This document shows positions 7,503 through 16,843 of a stretch of 45,272 nt of DNA, in pieces; positions within the stretch are counted from its first letter, which is position 1; every line of letters starts with the position of its first letter. The notes under the pieces are model-generated. The model was given only the letters and a program-made list of their open reading frames with translations. It did not search any database and was not told where the DNA came from. The stretch comes from Chloroflexota bacterium (GTDB lineage: Bacteria; Chloroflexota; Anaerolineae; Aggregatilineales; J027), in the NCBI GenBank assembly GCA_003697365.1, contig RFGP01000028.1, positions 1-45,272 of the forward strand, written 5' to 3'. The translations under genes were made by a program, and so were the position numbers.

Positions 7503-9302
7503 ATGGCTAATTATATTCTTGGTATCTCATGCTATTATCATGACTCAGCCGCTGCGCTATTAAAAGATGGAGAATTGATAGCTGCTGCACAAGAAGAACG
7601 TTTTTCGCGTAAAAAGCATGATAGTGATTTTCCCACACTAGCAATTCGATTTTGCTTGCAACAAGCAGGTATTACCGCAGAACAACTTGATTATGTTGTG
7701 TTTTATGAAAAACCACTAGTGAAGTTTAGCCGTATCTTACAGACTTCTGTTGCGACTTTTCCCAAAAGTTGGAAAAGTTGGCGAGAAGCAATACCAACAT
7801 GGTTTCGGCAAAAACTTTGGATTAAAAATCATATCATGAGTGAAGTTGGGGTTTCAGCAGATCGAGTGCTGTTTTGTGATCACCATCATGCTCATGCTGC
7901 TAGTGCTTTTTATGCTTCACCTTTTGAAGAAGCTGCTGTATTGACAGTTGATGGTGTAGGGGAGTGGACGACTACCGCGCTTGGGGTGGCAAAAGGTTCT
8001 TTTGATAACAGTTTGCCTTGTGAAATTAATCTTTTTGCTGAGCAAAGATTCCCGCATTCTATTGGCTTGCTCTATTCAACTTTTACAGCATGGCTAGGTT
8101 TTCAGGTGAATGAAGGCGAATATAAAGTAATGGGGATGTCTCCATATGGACAACCGCGCTATGTTGATAAAGTATATGAAGTTGTGCGCGTTAATGAAGA
8201 TGGTAGCTTTCGCCTCAACATGGATTATTTCGCTTTTCATTGGTCGCTAAATGATAGTTATAGTGATAAATTTGTTAAACTTTTTGGTAAGCCTCGCGTA
8301 AAAGAGAGTGATTTCTTTACCGCTGCAACACACCCTGATCGTGCAGGTTTACCTGAAACAGAACAGAATCAATACTATGCCGATGTTGCGGCAAGTATCC
8401 AATATGTTACTGAAGAGATTTTGCTGAAAATGTTGCACCACTTGCATCAACAAACGGGACAAAAGAATTTAGTGATGGCGGGCGGCGTAGCATTGAATAG
8501 TAAGGCGAACTATCGTTTGCTCTTTGAAACACCGTTTGAAGAGATGTTTATTCAACCCGCAGCAGGGGATGATGGGGGTGCATTGGGTGCGGCACTATGG
8601 GCTTATCATGAAGTGATGAAGCAACCGCGCAAATTTGTTATGCAGCACGCTTATTACGGTAGTGAATATAGCGATGAAGAAATTCGTGCTTTTTTGACTG
8701 AAAATAACATTCCCTTTGAAACCTTTGAAAGTGATGCTACATTAATCGATGAAGTTGCTTCTTGTATTGTGGATGGGCAAATTGTGGGATGGTTTCAAGG
8801 CCGTTTTGAGTGGGGGCCTCGCGCTTTAGGAAACCGAAGTATTCTTGCTGATCCGCGTCGTCCTGAAATGAAAGACATTGTTAATGCGCGCATTAAATTC
8901 CGCGAGCCTTTTCGACCATTTGCGCCCGTTGTATTAGCGGAATATGCCGAAGAATATTTTGAGTTTCCTAATGTAGGACAGCATAGTTGTGCGCGTTATA
9001 TGCTTATGGTTGCGCCTGTAAAACCTGATAAGCAAGCCAAAACACCAGCCACCACACATGAGGGAGGAACAGGTCGCCTACAACTTATTGATCGAGAAAC
9101 GAATCCTCGTTATTATGATCTCATTAAAGCCTTTTATGATAAAACAGGAGTACCTGTTTTACTCAACACTTCGTTTAATTTGCGAGGCGAACCTATCGTT
9201 ACCACGCCGCAAAATGCTTATAATACTTTTCAGGCCAGCGGTATAGATTTATTGGTACTAGGTTCTTACCTTGTTCGTAAATCATCTTTAGAGAAAGCCT
9301 AA
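7503..9302 (+). CDS. NodU/CmcH/TobZ-family O-carbamoyltransferase
   Basis: 599 residues, full length for the family. The N-terminal Kae1/YrdC-like nucleotide domain starts ILGISCYYHDSAAALL and carries AAQEERFSRKKHD and the metal-binding DHHHAHAASAFYASPF; later come VMAGGVALNSKANY and GDDGGALGAALWA. The C-terminal carbamoyltransferase domain (from about residue 400) has GWFQGRFEWGPRALGNRSI, FREPFRPFAPVV and VLLNTSFNLRGEPIV. The enzyme uses carbamoyl phosphate and ATP to make carbamoyl-adenylate and carbamoylates a hydroxyl on a sugar or small molecule. Flanking membrane proteins and a convergent SGNH hydrolase point to an envelope glycan or lipid as acceptor, which is inference. Confidence 0.95.
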   Translation: MANYILGISCYYHDSAAALLKDGELIAAAQEERFSRKKHDSDFPTLAIRFCLQQAGITAEQLDYVVFYEKPLVKFSRILQTSVATFPKSWKSWREAIPTWFRQKLWIKNHIMSEVGVSADRVLFCDHHHAHAASAFYASPFEEAAVLTVDGVGEWTTTALGVAKGSFDNSLPCEINLFAEQRFPHSIGLLYSTFTAWLGFQVNEGEYKVMGMSPYGQPRYVDKVYEVVRVNEDGSFRLNMDYFAFHWSLNDSYSDKFVKLFGKPRVKESDFFTAATHPDRAGLPETEQNQYYADVAASIQYVTEEILLKMLHHLHQQTGQKNLVMAGGVALNSKANYRLLFETPFEEMFIQPAAGDDGGALGAALWAYHEVMKQPRKFVMQHAYYGSEYSDEEIRAFLTENNIPFETFESDATLIDEVASCIVDGQIVGWFQGRFEWGPRALGNRSILADPRRPEMKDIVNARIKFREPFRPFAPVVLAEYAEEYFEFPNVGQHSCARYMLMVAPVKPDKQAKTPATTHEGGTGRLQLIDRETNPRYYDLIKAFYDKTGVPVLLNTSFNLRGEPIVTTPQNAYNTFQASGIDLLVLGSYLVRKSSLEKA

Positions 9303-9308
9303 ATCATC

Positions 9309-9515
9309 ATGCAAGAAAAACCTTCTTATAAGAATAATCGACCTATACAGGATTTTCTGACACGTTTAGGGATTTTGGGAGAGCTACTATCTTACTTGTG
9401 GGCAGCGCGCTTATATTGGATGCTACCTATGGTCGTGATGTTGATTTTGTTCGCTGTGCTGATCATCTTGGGTAGCACTGGTGCTGGTGGCCCACTGATC
9501 TACACCTTATTCTAG
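9309..9515 (+). CDS. DUF5989-like small membrane protein
   Basis: 68 residues with one membrane segment (about residues 36-57, YWMLPMVVMLILFAVLIIL). The pattern 'ELLSYLWAARLYWMLPMVVMLILF' followed by a GPLIYTLF end matches what I know of DUF5989 proteins, which are habitual partners of carbamoyltransferases and SxtJ-type membrane proteins. The gene begins 6 bases after the carbamoyltransferase stop, so it belongs to the same operon. Function unknown; a role as a membrane tether or adaptor for the enzyme is a reasonable guess only. Confidence 0.82.
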   Translation: MQEKPSYKNNRPIQDFLTRLGILGELLSYLWAARLYWMLPMVVMLILFAVLIILGSTGAGGPLIYTLF

Positions 9516-9537
9516 GAGATGGAGTGGGTGATATATT

Positions 9538-9831
9538 ATGAGTGATTGGCTAATGGCCGTTCTTATTGGTGTAGGAATAGGAGCAATACTTGGGGTGGGT
9601 ATTGCTCGCTATTCATTAGCAAAACTTGCTATTCGTGGTGGAATATTAGCTCAAGTTTTTCATTATTTGGCATGTGCTTTATTAGTAAGTTCAACACCTT
9701 TTATCATTGCAGCAATCGTTGTAGGTGTGCCATTTTTGATGATGTTTGGAACAGCTATAGGTTTTATTGCTGTTGCTGCTATTATGACGCTAGCATATGC
9801 CTTTGTTGAGCATCAAACTCAAGTAACTTAA
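9538..9831 (+). CDS. Small membrane protein, last gene of carbamoyltransferase cassette
   Basis: 97 residues, almost wholly hydrophobic, with about three helices: WLMAVLIGVGIGAILGVGIA, VFHYLACALLVSSTPFIIAAIV and FLMMFGTAIGFIAVAAIMTL. It starts 22 bases after the DUF5989-like gene with GGAGATGGAGTGG upstream. No family recognised; it could be a short divergent counterpart of the SxtJ-type protein often present in such cassettes. Its TAA shares three bases with the TAA of the convergent SGNH hydrolase gene (TTAA at 9828-9831). Confidence 0.72.
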   Translation: MSDWLMAVLIGVGIGAILGVGIARYSLAKLAIRGGILAQVFHYLACALLVSSTPFIIAAIVVGVPFLMMFGTAIGFIAVAAIMTLAYAFVEHQTQVT

Positions 9832-11021
9832 GGCTGATGAATTAAGTTGTGCTCAACTATATAGTCATGAACAACCTGTGCAACGATGGCGTTACCTGAT
9901 GCATTTAAGTGAAAATCACCAGCATAATAAACGGTTTCGCCATCGTGAATTGCTTCTTGAAAAATTGGAAGCATATCGATACAGTGCCATTTTCTTTCTT
10001 CGCATAAGGCTATCATTGCTTTTCGGCCTTCTGCTGCTTCTTCAAAAAATTCTGGACGATAATCATCTAGATATGCTTGAAATGCCTCTTCTTTTGTGGG
10101 AATAAGCACTAAAAGTAGTTCAGCTCCTAGCTCATCTACTAAGGCAGCCGCTTCTTCATGGTGTTGAACATGACGCTCCCATCCATAAGCCACTGAAGGC
10201 CAACTTAGGCTAAAACTATGCGTATATTCATCAGTGGCGAATGAAACTTTACGGCCCTGTATCTCTACATCAATATATTCTAAATAAGGCTTTTGTACCT
10301 GCGGAGGATTCAAAATATAAAGTTGTAGCATGAAGTACAACGCAGAATAACGCTCGAAGCCTTTAGGCTCAACGGCTGGAATAGGCCCGGGTGGGCCGGG
10401 TAGTTCTGTAGTTTCGCCTCGAAAAGTAGCTAATACATAATCATCTTGTAGATCGTTTCCATACCATTGCCAAATAACGAGAGGAGCTTGAATAGGTTCT
10501 AAGATTTCCTTCATGAGTTGTAACTGTCCCCCAGAACCTGTGCCGGGTTGACCAGCATTGAGCACACTGTAGCCGTAGTCATTTTGTAGTTTTTGTACCC
10601 AACAATCTTCTACATCTGTCCAGCAAAAAGTGAACGAATCACCAAAAGCGGCCAAATCAAGTGGCCAGCGTATTTCATCTGTACGTAAACCTACAGGATG
10701 CCCTTCCCACAATTCACGTGTAGTAAAGCGGAAGCGCGCATCTTTCCAGCGTACTGGGAAATCTTGCAAGTTAGGCTCAAGGCGCGCTTGATAGTTGCGA
10801 TCTGCTAAGAAAGGAATAGGGCGGATAATTCGCTCTTCTGACCAAGGCACGCGACGTACAGCCTGAATGTCACCTTGCACACCAGCCGGCAGGGTATCAA
10901 ATCCAATACGGATATAAACCTCTATGGCAAAAAACATGCATAACAAAGTAAAAATGATGATGAATAATGGGCCAAGTATGCGTACTAAATAATTTGCTTT
11001 TTTCTCTTTTATATCTGTCAT
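9828..11021 (-). CDS. Membrane-anchored SGNH/GDSL-family hydrolase
   Basis: 397 residues with one N-terminal membrane segment (about residues 13-33, ILGPLFIIIFTLLCMFFAIEV) and an extracytoplasmic SGNH domain. The four blocks are readable: AAFGDSFTFCW (Ser nucleophile), NAGQPGTGS (Gly), WQWYGNDLQDD (Asn) and GDFHLNASGNAIV (Asp-His). These enzymes remove or transfer acyl groups on glycans and lipids. The gene converges on the carbamoyltransferase cassette with overlapping stop codons, and SGNH proteins are frequent companions of that cassette, so a shared envelope substrate is plausible but not shown. Confidence 0.88.
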   Translation of the reverse strand: MTDIKEKKANYLVRILGPLFIIIFTLLCMFFAIEVYIRIGFDTLPAGVQGDIQAVRRVPWSEERIIRPIPFLADRNYQARLEPNLQDFPVRWKDARFRFTTRELWEGHPVGLRTDEIRWPLDLAAFGDSFTFCWTDVEDCWVQKLQNDYGYSVLNAGQPGTGSGGQLQLMKEILEPIQAPLVIWQWYGNDLQDDYVLATFRGETTELPGPPGPIPAVEPKGFERYSALYFMLQLYILNPPQVQKPYLEYIDVEIQGRKVSFATDEYTHSFSLSWPSVAYGWERHVQHHEEAAALVDELGAELLLVLIPTKEEAFQAYLDDYRPEFFEEAAEGRKAMIALCEERKWHCIDMLPIFQEAIHDGETVYYAGDFHLNASGNAIVAQVVHDYIVEHNLIHQP

Positions 11022-11101
11022 AAGTGCTAGTTCTTTTACTCATCAAAATTCAGGATACTTATTTAGCGTAACGGATTTATGACCAATACGCGAGAGTCCT
11101 T

Positions 11102-12460
11102 TTAGCGAGGTTCTGTATGAATAATAACTCGGTGTACCTCTTGGAAATGAGAACGTATTGAAAGTTCTGCTTTTTCAGCAAAAGTATGTGCTTCTTCAAG
11201 ACTTATATCTCCGTTTAAGTGACAATGAGTGCTGAAAGTGAAACCGTGATGCTCACGGCGCAGGCTGCTGTGATGCCAATTTCCTTGCGGAAAATGTTCT
11301 TCTAAATGCTGAATAATAGCTTGTAACAACGGTGAATTATCTGATTGTGACTTCTCTAGATTAATGTCGGGGCTGGCAGGTTCAATGTGTGTGATAACTT
11401 CGTCTACACCATCTTGTGCTAAAAGTTTATGCTCTAGGGTATTAATTTGATCATGAGCTTCACGCAGACTTAAACCGGGCGCTACTTCAACATGCATTTC
11501 TAGCAAACGCCCCTTTGATGTGTTAACGCTTACGATTTCGTGAACACCTACGCCCATTGCATCTGCTGCAGCACGGGCCGCTAGTAGATGATCAGGCATA
11601 TCCGATTCTTGAGAGATAATTTGCACTCTCACTTCATGGATATTTTCAAAGGCTTTGCTTAGGCGTTCACGAATTCCTTCTACGATACTTTGAGCTAATT
11701 CTGCACTGATGATGGGCGCAACTTCAACATCGACATCAATTTGAACTGCATTATTTCCACCGCGACTGCGCGCATTGATTACTTGGACAACTCCGGGAGT
11801 ATCTGCAATTGCATTTTGGATACTAGTGGCATCTAGTGGAGCGCTATCGACTAGTATTTGAATTGCTTGATTAATGATCCGCCAAGCAATAAACCCTATA
11901 AGACCGACAATGAACAACGCTGCTAATGCATCCATCCAGACTAAACCTAAATTTACAGCAATTAAGCTCACAATAACGGAGAGCGTAACACCAATATCCG
12001 AAGCTGTGTGGTGTGCATCTGCAGCTAAAAGCTCAGATCGAAGGCGTTTGGCTTGTTTGCGCTCATATCGTGTAATGACGATATTGACGAATAGGGTAGA
12101 TACTAATACAGCAAATTGAAGCCATCCAATTTGGGGGTATTCTCCACTCCATAGGCGTTTAATAGCAACTTGTAGCACTTCCCATGCGGTTAATAATAGC
12201 ATAATGCCAATAATGAACGTTCCAATTGATTCATAGCGCTCATGCCCATATGGATGTTCTGAATCTGGCGGCTGGCTAGCAATGCGCCCTACGATAAGCC
12301 CTACTACATTTGAAGCACTATCCACAGCACTATGTACCCCATCGGCAACAATGGAGATCGTTCCTGTAGAGATACCTATAACGATTTTAGCGAGTGTTAC
12401 GCCTATATTGAGCCATAACACACGCCATAATACTTGGCTTACTGTTGGTGTTTTTTCCAT
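11102..12460 (-). CDS. Cation diffusion facilitator (CDF) with three C-terminal dimerisation-type domains
   Basis: 452 residues, against about 300 for a standard CDF. Residues 1-210 are the six-helix transporter domain; the metal site is visible as HSAVD (His43, Asp47) and HTASD (His151, Asp155), the HD/HD arrangement of zinc-type CDFs. After that come three successive alpha/beta domains of the CDF C-terminal type: about 215-287, 292-365 (ending VDEVITHIEPA) and 373-452 (ending EVHRVIIHTEP). Likely role: export of zinc or a related divalent ion by proton exchange. The His-rich third domain (WHHSS, REHH, THCH) may sense metal. It is divergent from the first penicillin acylase gene. Confidence 0.9.
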   Translation of the reverse strand: MEKTPTVSQVLWRVLWLNIGVTLAKIVIGISTGTISIVADGVHSAVDSASNVVGLIVGRIASQPPDSEHPYGHERYESIGTFIIGIMLLLTAWEVLQVAIKRLWSGEYPQIGWLQFAVLVSTLFVNIVITRYERKQAKRLRSELLAADAHHTASDIGVTLSVIVSLIAVNLGLVWMDALAALFIVGLIGFIAWRIINQAIQILVDSAPLDATSIQNAIADTPGVVQVINARSRGGNNAVQIDVDVEVAPIISAELAQSIVEGIRERLSKAFENIHEVRVQIISQESDMPDHLLAARAAADAMGVGVHEIVSVNTSKGRLLEMHVEVAPGLSLREAHDQINTLEHKLLAQDGVDEVITHIEPASPDINLEKSQSDNSPLLQAIIQHLEEHFPQGNWHHSSLRREHHGFTFSTHCHLNGDISLEEAHTFAEKAELSIRSHFQEVHRVIIHTEPR

Positions 12461-12594
12461 TATTTATCTTTCACAAATCATTTACAAAATTCAGTCTTGT
12501 CAAAATAGTGTTTTATATCTAAAGTTCAGAGAAATATGAATGAAACATTGATGTAAGTGTTAAAAAACATAGTTTGTTTTTTTAGGAGGCATCC

Positions 12595-15048
12595 TTGAAA
12601 ATAAAATATTGGCCTTTAAGTTTTTTTCTTTTGATTTTAATTTTTCTTGCCAACTCTGTTCCCTCTACTTCTGCTCAAACTCGGTTAACACAACTTTCAA
12701 TTGAAGGTCTCGATGCGCCAGTAAAGATTGTTTATAACGATTTTGGTGTTCCTCATATTTATGCAGAAACGGCTCATGATCTTTTTATGGCTCAAGGTTA
12801 TGTTGAAGCCTCTGATCGTTTCTGGCAAATGGAATGGTGGCGACATCAGAGTGCTGGCCGCCTTAGTGAGATCGTTGGTGAGTCAGCTTTTGAGCAAGAT
12901 CAATTCTATCGCTTGTTGAATTTTGAAGCGATGGCCAATCGTGCTATTGAATATACAGACCCTTTGCATCTCGCATGGCTTGATGCTTATGTGGATGGCG
13001 TGAATGCTTATTTATCTAATAAATCTCCTGATCAAGTTGCCATAGAATATCAGCTTTTGGCTGAACGAGGTATGACGCTAGAAGTCGAGCAATGGACAAG
13101 GCAAGATACTTTACGTTGGTTATATGTGCAAGCACTCGGTTTTTCAGAAAATTTTCGCGTAGAGCTTGCTCGCGCTGAACTAATAGAGAGAACGGGGCCT
13201 TTAGGTGCATTGCTTTTGCCTGCTTATCCTTATGATATTCACCCTGTAATTACTGAACCGGGAGCGATTGATTATCGCCAATCTCAGGTATTGACATCTC
13301 AAACAATATTGCCTTCCATAAATTCTTCTCCTCAGTCTTTACAGTTGGACTTAGTGGGGGAACCTGTACTACCTTTTGGTGATACGATCGGCCGTGGTTC
13401 AAATGCATGGGTGATAAGCGGCGCTTTGACAGATACCGGTTTACCGTATTCAGCCAATGATCCTCATCTTAGTATTAGTAATCCTTCGGTGTGGTATGAA
13501 ATTGGACTATATTGTGTGGAAGTGAACGAGGCTTGTCCTTTTGAGCTTTCAGGGTTTTCTCAGCCCGGCGTACCGGGCATTTATTTAGGAAATAATCGTT
13601 ATATCACTTGGGGATTAACGAATGCAGGGGTTGATGTTCAAGACTTATACATTTTACAACGTAACCCCAATAACCTTCTTCAGTATCGCTATAACAATGA
13701 GTGGCGTGATTTTGAAGTTCGTGAAGAAACTTTTATCTTTCCAGATGGTACAAGGCAACAAATACAGCTATTAGATAGTGTTTGGGGGCCAGTTATTGCT
13801 GAAGTCTATCAGAATAAATTACAAGCATTAGCTTTGCGTTGGTCGGCGTATGATGGCAAAACTCCGTTAAGCCCTCTATTTAACTTATTAAGTGCAACCA
13901 ATTGGCAGGAATTTGTAGCTGCTGCAGAGTCTTATTATGCTCCTGTTATGAATATCACCTATGCTGATGTTCAAGGGAATATAGGTTATATAATGCCCGG
14001 TCTTGTACCGATTCGTGCTGAAGGACATAATGGGCGTTTGCCTATAGACGGCAGTAGTGAACGGTATCAGTGGCAAGGGTATATACCCTTTGAAGAGTTA
14101 CCACGTTTATTTAATCCTTCTGCTGGATATATTGTCTCTGCCAATAATGCCATTGTTGATCAAAATTATCCATATCCTCTCATTGATGTATATTCGTATG
14201 GTTACCGCGCAAGGCGCATTGAAACGCTTATTCAAACGGATGAAGATGGCATTTTTACAATGGAAGATATGCGCCGTATTCAAGGAGATACCTACAATCA
14301 AAAAATTGAATTTTTAATGCCAGCGCTAGAGGCTTTGCCACTAACTGATCCTATTGCGCAAGAAGCGCTTGCTTTTTTGCGCTTGTGGGATGGCCGTAAC
14401 GATATAGATAGTCCTCAAGCAGCTTTATTTGAGGCACTTTGGTATCAATTATTGCAGCTTGCCATTGTTGATGATTTAGGGAGTGTGCCAGCAGGTGGGG
14501 GAGATTTAGAGTGGTACTTAGTGAGCATGTTTATTGATGTTGACGCGCTACCCTTATGGGATAATCGTAATACGCTAGATATAGTTGAAACTCGCCAAGA
14601 TATTCTCACTCAGGCGCTTATTGAAGCATGGAATCAACTTGTCGCTCTTTTAGGAGATGATCCACAGGCTTGGTCTTGGGGGGCAATTCACATGGCACAT
14701 TTTGTTGGTCGGCCTTTTGGAAATGATACTCTAGGAGAAATTGACAGGCGCTTTGTGGTTTCCGTGCCAACCGGTGGCGGCGATTCGATTGTTAATGCTA
14801 CGGGATGGACAGCTAATGATCCTTTTAATGTACGTGTTTTGCCTTCTATGCGCCAAATCTATTCTTTAGCAGATTGGGATGCTACATTAAGAATTAATCC
14901 ACCCGGACAAAGTGGTGATCCACGTAGCCTATATTATCGCGATCAAGTTGAGATGTGGGCAAATGTTGATTATCGCATTGCTCCTTTTTCACAAGAAGCA
15001 ATTAAAGCAACAACTCACTATATCTTAGTTCTTGTACCTGCTTCCTAG
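12595..15048 (+). CDS. Secreted penicillin acylase family protein (S45), paralogue 1
   Basis: 817 residues. An N-terminal signal peptide (LSFFLLILIFLANSVPSTSA) is followed by the alpha-chain region with DFGVPHIYAETAHDLFMAQGYV and RFWQMEWWRHQSAGRLSE. The Ntn-hydrolase nucleophile is Ser269 in GRGSNAWVISG, which becomes the N-terminus of the beta chain after self-cleavage; the beta chain shows ANDPHLSI and the late ANVDYRI end. The start is TTG at 12595 with a strong AGGAGGC seven bases before it. The natural substrates of environmental members are mostly unknown; N-acyl-homoserine lactones, acyl amino acids or lipopeptides are candidates. It closely resembles the gene at 16844. Confidence 0.92.
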   Translation: MKIKYWPLSFFLLILIFLANSVPSTSAQTRLTQLSIEGLDAPVKIVYNDFGVPHIYAETAHDLFMAQGYVEASDRFWQMEWWRHQSAGRLSEIVGESAFEQDQFYRLLNFEAMANRAIEYTDPLHLAWLDAYVDGVNAYLSNKSPDQVAIEYQLLAERGMTLEVEQWTRQDTLRWLYVQALGFSENFRVELARAELIERTGPLGALLLPAYPYDIHPVITEPGAIDYRQSQVLTSQTILPSINSSPQSLQLDLVGEPVLPFGDTIGRGSNAWVISGALTDTGLPYSANDPHLSISNPSVWYEIGLYCVEVNEACPFELSGFSQPGVPGIYLGNNRYITWGLTNAGVDVQDLYILQRNPNNLLQYRYNNEWRDFEVREETFIFPDGTRQQIQLLDSVWGPVIAEVYQNKLQALALRWSAYDGKTPLSPLFNLLSATNWQEFVAAAESYYAPVMNITYADVQGNIGYIMPGLVPIRAEGHNGRLPIDGSSERYQWQGYIPFEELPRLFNPSAGYIVSANNAIVDQNYPYPLIDVYSYGYRARRIETLIQTDEDGIFTMEDMRRIQGDTYNQKIEFLMPALEALPLTDPIAQEALAFLRLWDGRNDIDSPQAALFEALWYQLLQLAIVDDLGSVPAGGGDLEWYLVSMFIDVDALPLWDNRNTLDIVETRQDILTQALIEAWNQLVALLGDDPQAWSWGAIHMAHFVGRPFGNDTLGEIDRRFVVSVPTGGGDSIVNATGWTANDPFNVRVLPSMRQIYSLADWDATLRINPPGQSGDPRSLYYRDQVEMWANVDYRIAPFSQEAIKATTHYILVLVPAS

Positions 15049-15062
15049 ATTACAGCATGAAA

Positions 15063-15089
15063 AAGCCCGCACTATTAAGTAGCGGGCTT
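15063..15089. terminator. Terminator between convergent genes
   Basis: AAGCCCGC (15063-15070) pairs perfectly with GCGGGCTT (15082-15089) around an 11-base loop. Read on the minus strand the stem is followed by a run of five U, so it is a good terminator for the beta-propeller gene; on the plus strand the T-run is weaker, so it serves the acylase gene less well. Confidence 0.8.
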
Positions 15090-15097
15090 CTTCAAGG

Positions 15098-16651
15098 CTA
15101 TTGTAACCAATAAACAGGAACAGCAAATTTTAGATTCTGCGCTTGATCGTCAATAACCTCTCCACCTGTAAAAAGGTTTGTTTCTGCGCTTGTTTCAAGG
15201 TCAATGACCACCAAGTTGAGATAGTCGGGGCCGCGTACTCCATCTTCCAAGATTTGGAATTCGGCAATAGCGATTTCCTTGCTATCTGGTGAGATGGCCG
15301 CAAATCCTGAGAAATTACCACGACGAACGCGCAAGGGATTTAGCGTGTCTGCTGTGAGATCAATGGTGTATAGCGAATTATCTAGTCCACCAGAAACATA
15401 AACTAATTTGTTGCCATCAGGCGTGAAATCCATGTAAGTAATGATGTCATCACGCCCACCGGCAGCGATGACCACTGGCTCAGCAGTTGGATTTTGTAAA
15501 TCATAGAAGTTCATACGAGTTTGTGAACCATCGGGATCGGTGACAACAGCAATGAGCCAGCGTCCATCTGGGCTGATTCGTGTGGGTTGATTACCTGTAT
15601 CACTACCATTTACGCCCGGAATGACAACTTGGCGTTCAATCAAAGTTCTTGACTCGCCTGTTGTGATGTCGTAGGCATTAAGGCTGACTGTCTCAAGGGT
15701 AAAGCCATCGGGGATGGTATAGAACAATGTGTTACCATCAGCCGAGAACCAGAAACGATTAGCCTCGCTGGACTGTGGAAATGCTCCACCAGACTTGACG
15801 CTAAAGATTAACTCCACTGAGCGAGTTTGGGGATTAATACGATATACATTTTGCGTTGAATTGCCAGTGCAGCGTGATACTAGACCAAGCCATAGCTGAC
15901 CATCTGGAGCTGTTTTGATATTGGCGTTGAGATAGCGGCAACCTTCTTCTGCAAAGAATGATGTGAGTTCACGATCTGTATTGCCGTCCCAGAATAAGAT
16001 CGCGACTTCGTCAGCTTCACTACGATCATCTTGGAAGAAACGAACAAAAGCGACACCATCTGCGGCTTGCTCGAATGCAACTACCAAACGCTCACTAAAG
16101 AGTTCGCTAAAATCTTCAGTACTTACAATACGTAACATACCATCGGCAAAACCGACATTAAAATCGCGCTCATATTCAATGAAAGTCATATAACTGCTAT
16201 CAGGAGCAAAGTCTAGAATACCGTTCCCACCAACACATCCAATAGGTTGAAATTGATCGTTGACAAGTACGGGAGCTTCTCCGTCTACCATGACATATAA
16301 GCTAGAAGAAACACCACCTACAATACCCTCATAAATCGCAACAAAACGACCATTAGGGGAAACAGCATTTGGCCCACAGAGCTCTACACGTGATGAGCCT
16401 GCTAGCACATCACTTATGGGAGTCAGTGTGCCACTGCCGTTAATGAATGCCAGTTGTCCCGGATTGTCGCGTGTAACTTGAGCTGGTGTGGCTGCATTGT
16501 TAGCATTCCACACTAAGATACGAGAATTGTCATCTACACGTACCGTGTTCTTTGAAAGAGGGGCATTGTGCGCATGACTATAGGGCACAACAGCCATGCC
16601 AATTGCCATGACTAAACTTATTGTTAATGCAATTTTTAGAATAGATTTCAT
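15098..16651 (-). CDS. Secreted TolB/WD40-like beta-propeller protein
   Basis: About 517 residues. The signal peptide is ILKIALTISLVMAIGMAVVPYSHA. The remainder is a series of propeller blades of the TolB/PD40 kind, with recurring 'SPDGRW', 'SADGNTLFY', 'TPDGNKLVYVSGG' and 'SPDSKEIAIAE' phrases at about 50-residue intervals. No enzymatic domain is visible; such proteins usually bind other proteins or glycans. ATG at 16651 is preferred because GGAG lies five bases upstream; a GTG at 16657 is in frame but badly placed. The gene is set between two penicillin acylase paralogues that point the other way. Confidence 0.85.
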   Translation of the reverse strand: MKSILKIALTISLVMAIGMAVVPYSHAHNAPLSKNTVRVDDNSRILVWNANNAATPAQVTRDNPGQLAFINGSGTLTPISDVLAGSSRVELCGPNAVSPNGRFVAIYEGIVGGVSSSLYVMVDGEAPVLVNDQFQPIGCVGGNGILDFAPDSSYMTFIEYERDFNVGFADGMLRIVSTEDFSELFSERLVVAFEQAADGVAFVRFFQDDRSEADEVAILFWDGNTDRELTSFFAEEGCRYLNANIKTAPDGQLWLGLVSRCTGNSTQNVYRINPQTRSVELIFSVKSGGAFPQSSEANRFWFSADGNTLFYTIPDGFTLETVSLNAYDITTGESRTLIERQVVIPGVNGSDTGNQPTRISPDGRWLIAVVTDPDGSQTRMNFYDLQNPTAEPVVIAAGGRDDIITYMDFTPDGNKLVYVSGGLDNSLYTIDLTADTLNPLRVRRGNFSGFAAISPDSKEIAIAEFQILEDGVRGPDYLNLVVIDLETSAETNLFTGGEVIDDQAQNLKFAVPVYWLQ

Positions 16652-16799
16652 AGTCACTCCTATAAATTCGTGCTCGAAAAAAACACTTTCTATGGTAACC
16701 GTTTTTTGAATCTAGGGCAAAGTCTAGGTTTACAAAGTTAGGAAAATGAGAAAATATGAATCTTTGATTAATTTGTGTTTGTTTCTCGATTTTATTTTT

Positions 16800-16805
16800 T
16801 ATAAT
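16800..16805 (+). promoter_or_regulatory. Candidate -10 element for second acylase gene
   Basis: TATAAT matches the sigma-70 -10 consensus and lies 39 bases before the ATG at 16844. The best -35 candidate (TTGTTT at 16779-16784) leaves a short 15-base spacer, so the promoter is only tentative in this very AT-rich stretch. Confidence 0.35.
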
Positions 16806-16843
16806 CTATTATCTTTTACCCTGTAAAACTTTAGGAGTTTAAT

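Noticed and set aside
9546-9809. Second plus-strand frame within the 97-residue membrane protein gene
   Set aside because: The translation is Cys/Tyr/Trp-rich without sense, whereas the main frame gives normal membrane helices and has the ribosome site.
7263-11021. Carbamoyltransferase cassette as a saxitoxin or antibiotic gene cluster
   Set aside because: No polyketide, peptide or amidino-transfer genes are present; the neighbours fit envelope modification better.
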